NCBI RefSeq assembly: GCF_039904985.1
Contig: NZ_CP157005.1
Span: 992,001-1,056,000, forward strand
Direction: 5' to 3'
Length of the DNA: 64,000 bases
Source of the DNA: Methylomonas sp. AM2-LC
Lineage (GTDB): Bacteria > Pseudomonadota > Gammaproteobacteria > Methylococcales > Methylomonadaceae
Of the stretch, positions 58,701-64,000 are shown one piece after another; the stretch's first letter is position 1; the number at the start of each line of letters is the position of its first letter. A model generated the notes under the pieces. That model saw nothing but the letters and a program-made list of their open reading frames with translations. It was not told where the DNA came from and did no database searches. The position numbers and the translations under genes were made by a program.

Positions 58701-61700
58701 TTAACCACTGCACAATTTGCAGCGTTGACGACCGATGAAATAACCAATGGTTTGACCACTGCGCAAATTGCGGCTTTGACCACCACGCAAATTGCGGCCT
58801 TAACCACCAACGAAATCGCCAATGGTCTTTCAACGGCACAAATCGCTGCCATTACCAGTGTACAGGTACCCGCCTTAACGACTAGTCAGTTAGTGGCTCT
58901 GACCACAGACCAATTGGCTGTGTTAAGTACCGGAGACCTACGTGCATTAACGACTACGCAAATTGCGGCCTTAACCACTAATGAAATTGCCAATGGTTTG
59001 ACGACTGCACAAGTTGCAGCATTAACTAGCAGTCAGGCAGCGGCTTTGACGACTAGCCAATTAATTAAACTGACTACGGATCAGGTTGCCGCGTTGAGTA
59101 CATCTGTGTTGCGTGCTTTAACTACTGCACAGTTCGCAGCGCTAACTACCAATGAAATTGCTAATGGCTTAACTTCAGCACAAATTGCGGCTTTAACCAC
59201 CGCGCAAATTGCGGCTTTAACCACCAATGAAATTGCCAACGGTCTGTCAACAACTCAGATCGCCGCTTTAACCAGTATTCAGGTACCTGCCTTAACCACT
59301 AGTCAGTTGGTATCTCTAACTACAGATCAATTGGCTGTATTGAGTACCGGTGATCTGCGCGCTTTGAGTACGACTCAAATTGCCGCGTTAACGACTAATG
59401 AAATTGCTAACGGTTTAACAACAGCGCAAATTGCTGCACTCACTAGCAGTCAGGTTGCAGCATTGACTACCAGCCAGTTAGTTAAATTAACTACCGATCA
59501 AATAGCAGTATTAAATACCTCAGACATACGTAGTTTGACCACCGCACAAGTCGCTGCTTTGACAACAGATCAAGTGGCAAATGGTTTGACTACTGCTCAA
59601 ATTCAGGTTTTGACAACAACGCAAATTGCCGCCTTAACCACCAATGAAATAGCCAATGGCTTGTCCACTGCACAAATTGCTGCGCTCACTAGTAGTCAAC
59701 TTATCGCATTAAGTACTAGTCAGTTAGTAAGTCTAACTACTGATCAGCTATCATCGCTAAGCACCACAGATGTGCGCTCTTTGACGACTGCGCAAATTGC
59801 AGCATTGACCACCAATGAAGTAGCGAATGGTTTGACGACTGCGCAGATTGCCGCGCTGACCAGTAATCAGGCAGCGGCTTTGACCACCAGTCAGTTAGTC
59901 AAGTTGACTACCGATCAGATTGCTGCATTGAGTACTTCGGTTATACGCGCCTTAACCACTGCACAATTTGCAGCGTTGACGACCGATGAAATAACCAATG
60001 GTTTGACCACTGCGCAAATTGCAGCTTTGACCACCACGCAAATTGCCGCCTTAACCACCAACGAAATCGCCAATGGTTTATCAACCGCGCAAATAGCGGC
60101 GATTACCAGTGTGCAAGCACCTGCCTTAACCACCAGTCAGTTAATTACGCTGACTACAGATCAGATCGCGGTGCTGAGTAGCGGAGATTTACGCGCTTTA
60201 ACCACCAACCAAATTGCCGCTTTAACGACCAACCAAATTGCCAACGGCTTGACCACCACGCAAATAGCCGCATTGACCAGCAATCAGGCCAGTGCCTTGA
60301 CCACCAGTCAGTTAGTCAAATTGACTACCGATCAGGTTGCCGTATTGAGCACCGCTTTAATTCGTGCTTTAACCACAGCGCAATTCGCAGCCTTGACGAC
60401 TGATGAGGTTGCCAATGGCCTAACTACGGCACAAATTGCCGCGTTAACGACAGCACAAATTGCCGCCTTAACCACCAACGAAATTGCTAATGGTCTGTCA
60501 ACGGCACAAATCGCAGCCATTACCAGTGTACAGGTACCTGCTTTAACCACCAGTCAATTGGTGTCACTGACTACCGATCAAATAGCCGTACTGAGTACAG
60601 CAGACTTACGCGCTTTAAGTACTGCGCAAATTGCTGCCTTAACCACCAATGAAATTGCCAATGGTTTGACTACTGCACAAATTGCGGCATTGACCAGCAA
60701 TCAGGTAGCTGCTTTGACGACCAGTCAGCTCATTGAACTGACGACCGATCAGGTTGCAGCATTGAGCACCTCGGTTGTTCGTGCGATGACCACCGCCCAA
60801 ATTGCGGCTCTAACCACCGATGAAATAGGAAATGGCCTGACCAGTGCGCAAATTGCAGCCTTGACTACTACGCAAATTGCAGCCTTAACCACTAATGAAA
60901 TTGCCAATGGCTTGTCAACTGCACAAATTGCAGCCATTACCAGCACACAGGTAGCGGCTTTAACCACCAGTCAATTGGTGTCACTGGCTACGGATCAAAT
61001 AGCAGTGTTGAGTACAGCAGACTTACGCGCTTTAAGTACTGCGCAAATTGCCGCTTTGACCACCAACGAAATCGCCAACGGTTTGACTACCGCGCAAGTT
61101 GCGGCATTAACTAGCACTCAAGCAGCGGCTTTGACCACCAGTCAGTTAGTCAAGTTGACTACCGATCAGATTGCTGCATTGAGTACTTCGGTTATACGCG
61201 CCTTAACCACTGCACAATTTGCAGCGTTGACGACCGATGAAATAACCAATGGTTTGACCACTGCGCAAATTGCAGCTTTGACCACCACGCAAATTGCCGC
61301 CTTAACCACCAACGAAATCGCCAATGGTTTATCAACCGCGCAAATAGCGGCGATTACCAGTGTGCAAGCACCTGCCTTAACCACCAGTCAGTTAATTACG
61401 CTGACTACAGATCAGATCGCGGTGCTGAGTAGCGGAGACTTACGCGCTTTAACCACTAACCAAATTGCTGCTTTTACGACCAACCAAATTGCCAACGGTT
61501 TGACCACCACGCAAATAGCCGCATTGACCAGCAATCAGGCCAGTGCCTTGACCACCAGTCAGTTAGTCAAATTGACTACCGACCAGGTTGCCGTATTGAG
61601 CACCGCTTTAATTCGTGCTTTAACCACAGCGCAATTCGCAGCCTTGACGACTGATGAGGTTGCCAATGGCCTAACTACGGCACAAATTGCCGCGTTAACG

Positions 61701-64000
61701 ACAGCACAAATTGCCGCCTTAACCACCAACGAAATTGCTAATGGTCTGTCAACGGCACAAATCGCAGCCATTACCAGTGTACAGGTACCTGCTTTAACCA
61801 CCAGTCAATTGGTGTCACTGACTACCGATCAAATAGCCGTACTGAGTACAGCAGACTTACGCGCTTTAAGTACTGCGCAAATTGCTGCCTTAACCACCAA
61901 TGAAATTGCCAATGGTTTGACTACTGCACAAATTGCGGCATTGACCAGCAATCAGGTAGCTGCTTTGACGACCAGTCAGCTCATTAAACTGACGACCGAT
62001 CAGGTTGCAGCATTGAGCACCTCGGTTGTTCGTGCGATGACCACCGCCCAAATTGCGGCTCTAACCACCGATGAAATAGGAAATGGCCTGACCAGTGCGC
62101 AAATTGCAGCCTTGACTACTACGCAAATTGCAGCCTTAACCACTAATGAAATTGCCAATGGCTTGTCAACTGCACAAATTGCAGCCATTACCAGCACACA
62201 GGTAGCGGCTTTAACCACCAGTCAATTGGTGTCACTGACTACGGATCAAATAGCAGTGTTGAGTACAGCAGACTTACGCGCTTTAAGTACTGCGCAAATT
62301 GCCGCTTTGACCACCAACGAAATCGCCAACGGTTTGACTACCGCGCAAGTTGCGGCATTAACTAGCACTCAAGCAGCGGCTTTGACCACCAGTCAGTTAG
62401 TCAAGTTGACTACCGATCAGATTGCTGCATTGAGTACTTCGGTTGTGCGCGCTTTAACTACCGCCCAAATTGCGGCTCTAACAACCGATGAAATCGCCAA
62501 TGGTCTTACTACGGCGCAAATTGCGGCATTGACTACTACGCAAATTGCAGCATTAACGACTAATGAAATCGCCAATGGATTGTCAACTGCGCAAATTGCA
62601 GCGATTACTAGCGTACAAGTGTCCGCTTTAACCACCAGTCAGTTGACTACTCTGACTACGGATCAGATAGCGGTGCTGAGTACGGGAGACTTACGGGCTT
62701 TAACGACTACGCAAATTGCAGCTCTGACCACCAATGAAATTGCCAATGGCTTAACGAGCTCACAATTTGCAGCACTGACAAGCAACCAGATAGCCGCTTT
62801 GACAACCAGTCAGTTAATAAAACTGACTACCGATCAGGTTGCGGCATTGAGTACTTCGGTGCTACGTGCTTTGACCACCGCGCAAATCGCTGCACTGACG
62901 ACCAATGAAGTTGCGAATGGCCTAACTACGGCGCAAATTGCGGCCTTGACTACTACGCAAATTGCCGCCTTAACCACCAACGAAATTGCTAATGGATTGT
63001 CAACTGCACAAATCGCTGCCATTACCAGCGCACAAGTAGCTGCTTTAACCACCAGTCAATTGGTGTCACTGACTACCGATCAAATAGCAGTGTTGAGTAC
63101 AGCAGACTTACGCGCTTTAAGTACTGCGCAAATTGCTGCCTTAACCACCAATGAAATCGCCAGTGGTTTGACTACGGCGCAAATTGCAGCGCTAACTAGC
63201 AGTCAGGCCAGCGCTCTTACCACCAGTCAGTTGATTAAACTAAGTACTGATCAGGTAGCATCATTAACGACTTCTTTACTACGTGCATTGACCACCGCTC
63301 AATTTGCGGCGCTAACAACTGATCAAATTGCAAATGGTTTGACCACCGCACAAATTGCGGCTTTAACCACAACTCAAATTGCGGCTTTAACCACTAATGA
63401 AATTGCCAACGGTTTATCAACTGCACAAATTGCAGCCATCACCAGTTCACAGGTACCGGGTTTAACCAGCAGTCAGTTGATGTCTCTTACTACAGACCAA
63501 TTAGCTGGGCTGAGTACAGCAGACTTACGCGCTTTAAGTACTGCGCAAATTGCCGCGTTGACTACCAATCAAATTGCCAATGGTTTAACTACTGCACAAA
63601 TTGCTGCACTCACCAGTAGTCAGGCAGCAGCCTTAACCACCAGTCAAGTAGCTAATTTGACTACGGATCAAATCATTGCGCTTACAACCACGGATGTGCA
63701 TAGTCTGACTACAGCGCAAATTGCCGCTCTGACTACTAATGAAATAGCGAATGGTTTAACTTCGGCACAGATTGTCGCCTTAACTTCTACGCAAATTGCC
63801 GCTCTGACTACTAATGAAATAGCGAATGGTCTATCAACGACACAAATAGCTGCTTTAACAAGTATTCAAGTTCCTGCCTTAACGACAGCCCAGCTGATTA
63901 ATTTGACCACTAACCAGTTGGCTGTTTTGAATACTCAAGCTCTAAGAGCATTAACAACCTCACAAATTCAGGCTTTAACCACCAATGAAATTGCTAACGG
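55710..64000 (+). CDS. Giant LTTxQ octapeptide-repeat secreted protein (3' partial)
   Basis: From ATG 55710 (AGGTG 5 nt upstream) the frame stays open to the right edge: 2763 codons with no stop. No signal peptide is present (MASNFIIDGYTTAQIPS). After ~106 lead-in residues the protein is a tandem array of octapeptides with consensus LTTxQIAA, some lengthened to nine (LTTNEIANG). Every 7 or 10 units end in a variant with LRA (STSVLRA, STGDLRA). From 56028 it forms 19 exact 139-residue blocks. It has no Cys, few aromatics and is rich in Thr, Ala, Leu and Gln. The upstream operon encodes a complete type I exporter with an inactive peptidase domain, so export through a C-terminal signal beyond the window is likely. 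It is probably a surface or released adhesin or matrix protein; function is unproven. Confidence 0.85.
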   Translation, partial: MASNFIIDGYTTAQIPSITTAQLGNVSTKQIAGLTTAQIMNFTTQQISVLLTDQVAAITTNDLRALTTTQIAALTTNDIANGLTTTQMPFLTTDQLAVLNTADIRALTTKQIAALTTDQVINGLTTTQIAVLTSNQAAALTTNQLINLSTDQVAALSTSDFRNLTTAQIAALTTDQIANGLTSTQIAVLTTAQIAALTTNEIANGLTTAQIAALTSTQIAALTTSQLLSLTTDQVAAISTTDLRALSTSQIAALTTNEIANGLTTTQVAALTSSQAASLTTSQLIKLTTDQIAALNTTDIRSLTTAQIAALTTDEIASGLTTAQIVALTTTQIAALTTNQIAKGLSTAQIGALTSNQLISLTTSQLVNLTTDQLSSLSTSDVRALSTAQIAALTTNEVANGLTTLQITALTSSQAAALTTSQLINLSTDQVAVLNTTDVRALSTAQIAALTTNQIANGLTTAQIAVLTSAQIAALTTNEIANGLTTAQIAALTSAQVPALTTNQLVSLTTDQLAALSTSDLRVLTTAQIAALTTNEIANGLTTTQVAALTSSQAASLTTSQLVKLTTDQVAALNTTDFRNLTTAQIAALTTDQVANGLTTAQIAVLTTTQIAALTTNQIAKGLSTSQVAALTSSQLIALNTSQLVNLTTDQLSSLSTTDVRALTTAQIAALTTNEVANGLTSSQIAALTSSQASALTTSQLIKLTTDQVAALSTSVLRALTTAQFAALTTDEIANGLTSTQIAALTTTQIAALTTNEIANGLSTTQIAALTSIQVPALTTSQLVSLTTDQLAVLSTGDLRALSTTQIAALTTNEIANGLTTAQIAALTSSQVAALTTSQLVKLTTDQIAVLNTSDIRSLTTAQVAALTTDQVANGLTTAQIQVLTTTQIAALTTNEIANGLSTAQIAALTSSQLIALSTSQLVSLTTDQLSSLSTTDVRSLTTAQIAALTTNEVANGLTTAQIAALTSNQAAALTTSQLVKLTTDQIAALSTSVVRALTTAQFAALTTDEITNGLTTAQIAALTTTQIAALTTNEIANGLSTAQIAAITSVQVPALTTSQLVALTTDQLAVLSTGDLRALTTTQIAALTTNEIANGLTTAQVAALTSSQAAALTTSQLIKLTTDQVAALSTSVLRALTTAQFAALTTNEIANGLTSAQIAALTTAQIAALTTNEIANGLSTTQIAALTSIQVPALTTSQLVSLTTDQLAVLSTGDLRALSTTQIAALTTNEIANGLTTAQIAALTSSQVAALTTSQLVKLTTDQIAVLNTSDIRSLTTAQVAALTTDQVANGLTTAQIQVLTTTQIAALTTNEIANGLSTAQIAALTSSQLIALSTSQLVSLTTDQLSSLSTTDVRSLTTAQIAALTTNEVANGLTTAQIAALTSNQAAALTTSQLVKLTTDQIAALSTSVIRALTTAQFAALTTDEITNGLTTAQIAALTTTQIAALTTNEIANGLSTAQIAAITSVQAPALTTSQLITLTTDQIAVLSSGDLRALTTNQIAALTTNQIANGLTTTQIAALTSNQASALTTSQLVKLTTDQVAVLSTALIRALTTAQFAALTTDEVANGLTTAQIAALTTAQIAALTTNEIANGLSTAQIAAITSVQVPALTTSQLVSLTTDQIAVLSTADLRALSTAQIAALTTNEIANGLTTAQIAALTSNQVAALTTSQLIELTTDQVAALSTSVVRAMTTAQIAALTTDEIGNGLTSAQIAALTTTQIAALTTNEIANGLSTAQIAAITSTQVAALTTSQLVSLATDQIAVLSTADLRALSTAQIAALTTNEIANGLTTAQVAALTSTQAAALTTSQLVKLTTDQIAALSTSVIRALTTAQFAALTTDEITNGLTTAQIAALTTTQIAALTTNEIANGLSTAQIAAITSVQAPALTTSQLITLTTDQIAVLSSGDLRALTTNQIAAFTTNQIANGLTTTQIAALTSNQASALTTSQLVKLTTDQVAVLSTALIRALTTAQFAALTTDEVANGLTTAQIAALTTAQIAALTTNEIANGLSTAQIAAITSVQVPALTTSQLVSLTTDQIAVLSTADLRALSTAQIAALTTNEIANGLTTAQIAALTSNQVAALTTSQLIKLTTDQVAALSTSVVRAMTTAQIAALTTDEIGNGLTSAQIAALTTTQIAALTTNEIANGLSTAQIAAITSTQVAALTTSQLVSLTTDQIAVLSTADLRALSTAQIAALTTNEIANGLTTAQVAALTSTQAAALTTSQLVKLTTDQIAALSTSVVRALTTAQIAALTTDEIANGLTTAQIAALTTTQIAALTTNEIANGLSTAQIAAITSVQVSALTTSQLTTLTTDQIAVLSTGDLRALTTTQIAALTTNEIANGLTSSQFAALTSNQIAALTTSQLIKLTTDQVAALSTSVLRALTTAQIAALTTNEVANGLTTAQIAALTTTQIAALTTNEIANGLSTAQIAAITSAQVAALTTSQLVSLTTDQIAVLSTADLRALSTAQIAALTTNEIASGLTTAQIAALTSSQASALTTSQLIKLSTDQVASLTTSLLRALTTAQFAALTTDQIANGLTTAQIAALTTTQIAALTTNEIANGLSTAQIAAITSSQVPGLTSSQLMSLTTDQLAGLSTADLRALSTAQIAALTTNQIANGLTTAQIAALTSSQAAALTTSQVANLTTDQIIALTTTDVHSLTTAQIAALTTNEIANGLTSAQIVALTSTQIAALTTNEIANGLSTTQIAALTSIQVPALTTAQLINLTTNQLAVLNTQALRALTTSQIQALTTNEIAN
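57952..60081 (+). repeat. Near-identical copies 1251 bp apart (first pair)
   Basis: The stretch 57952-58830 and the stretch 59203-60081 match almost base for base, with scattered single changes such as tatcc/tattc near 58026 and 59277. The offset is 1251 bp, exactly three blocks, which points to tandem duplication or conversion in three-block steps. Confidence 0.82.
59871..62442 (+). repeat. Near-identical tandem copies 1251 bp apart (second pair)
   Basis: 59871-61191 and 61122-62442 agree for about 1.3 kb with only a few single-base differences seen (for example ggagattta/ggagactta, gctcattgaa/gctcattaaa and ggctac/gactac). Identity ends sharply at both sides. This is the most recent duplication in the array. 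Confidence 0.85.

Larger units (their letters stand above)
56028..63950 (+). repeat. 19 tandem 417-bp blocks (139 residues each)
   Basis: Block boundaries fall exactly 417 bp apart: the array begins at ctt 56028 and, 19 x 417 bp later, at tta 63951 the next block opens with LTTSQIQA. Each block is a 7-unit module (57 residues: six octapeptides and one nonapeptide) plus a 10-unit module (82 residues: eight octapeptides and two nonapeptides). The unit order was read for the first blocks and checked at 57279 and at the end. Confidence 0.88.

Noticed and set aside
58657..63052. Series of minus-strand open frames of ~72 residues spaced 417 bp apart
   Set aside because: They are antisense shadows of the repeat protein; their identical spacing and sequence follow from the plus-strand array.
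55710..64000. CRISPR-like array
   Set aside because: The repeats are contiguous coding repeats with no unique spacers and no cas genes.

Overview
The window is a chromosomal segment of a gammaproteobacterium. It carries an ordinary Gram-negative gene set (lpxA, lpxH, exbBD, a TolC-type secretion operon), the rpsP-rimM-trmD-rplS operon, and the rpsU-yqeY-dnaG-rpoD macromolecular-synthesis operon. The overall flavour (a stand-alone methenyl-THF cyclohydrolase and a giant LTTxQ-repeat secreted protein) makes a Methylococcales methanotroph plausible, but that is inference: no methane or methanol oxidation gene lies in the window.

Layout. 1-1450: the end of an exbB-exbD TonB energising operon, followed by an IHF-beta-like gene that reads into a decayed second exbD tail. 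2107-3191: a two-gene operon whose products look like FlhD (fused behind a DUF4325/STAS-like domain) and FlhC. 3423-13857: an accessory region with a parDE module, two genes of integrative-element type, an ICE-type ssb cut at its 3' end by an IS21-family element, a 5'-truncated IS30 transposase, rhuM, a DUF1778/GNAT toxin-antitoxin pair, and a TOTE-type primase-helicase broken by a 2-nt frameshift. 14505-19765: a five-gene cassette of secretion-accessory proteins, a large metzincin protease and two related helical proteins, one without and one with a signal peptide. This looks like an effector/immunity locus.

19983-47019 is mostly housekeeping: fchA, cysS, ppi, lpxH, msrB, apeB, lpxA, xerD, rplS-trmD-rimM-rpsP, ffh, a YpjD-type protein, folM/folK/folB, plsY, tsaD, rpsU-yqeY-dnaG-rpoD, tRNA-Ile(CAU), metK-ahcY, purD and an aldehyde dehydrogenase. 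A GC-rich, hairpin-rich gap at 43436-43552 may encode a structured RNA. 47189-49927 is a large divergent Hsp70.

50106-64000+: a type I secretion operon (ABC transporter with an inactive C39-like domain, HlyD-type adaptor, TolC) is followed by a giant repeat protein that runs off the right edge. Its sequence is a strict hierarchy: octapeptide LTTxQIAA units, alternating modules of 7 and 10 units (57 and 82 residues), and 19 full blocks of exactly 139 residues (417 bp). Copies three blocks apart (1251 bp) are nearly identical, which points to recent tandem duplication. This protein with its exporter, and the metzincin cassette, are the two most interesting loci.
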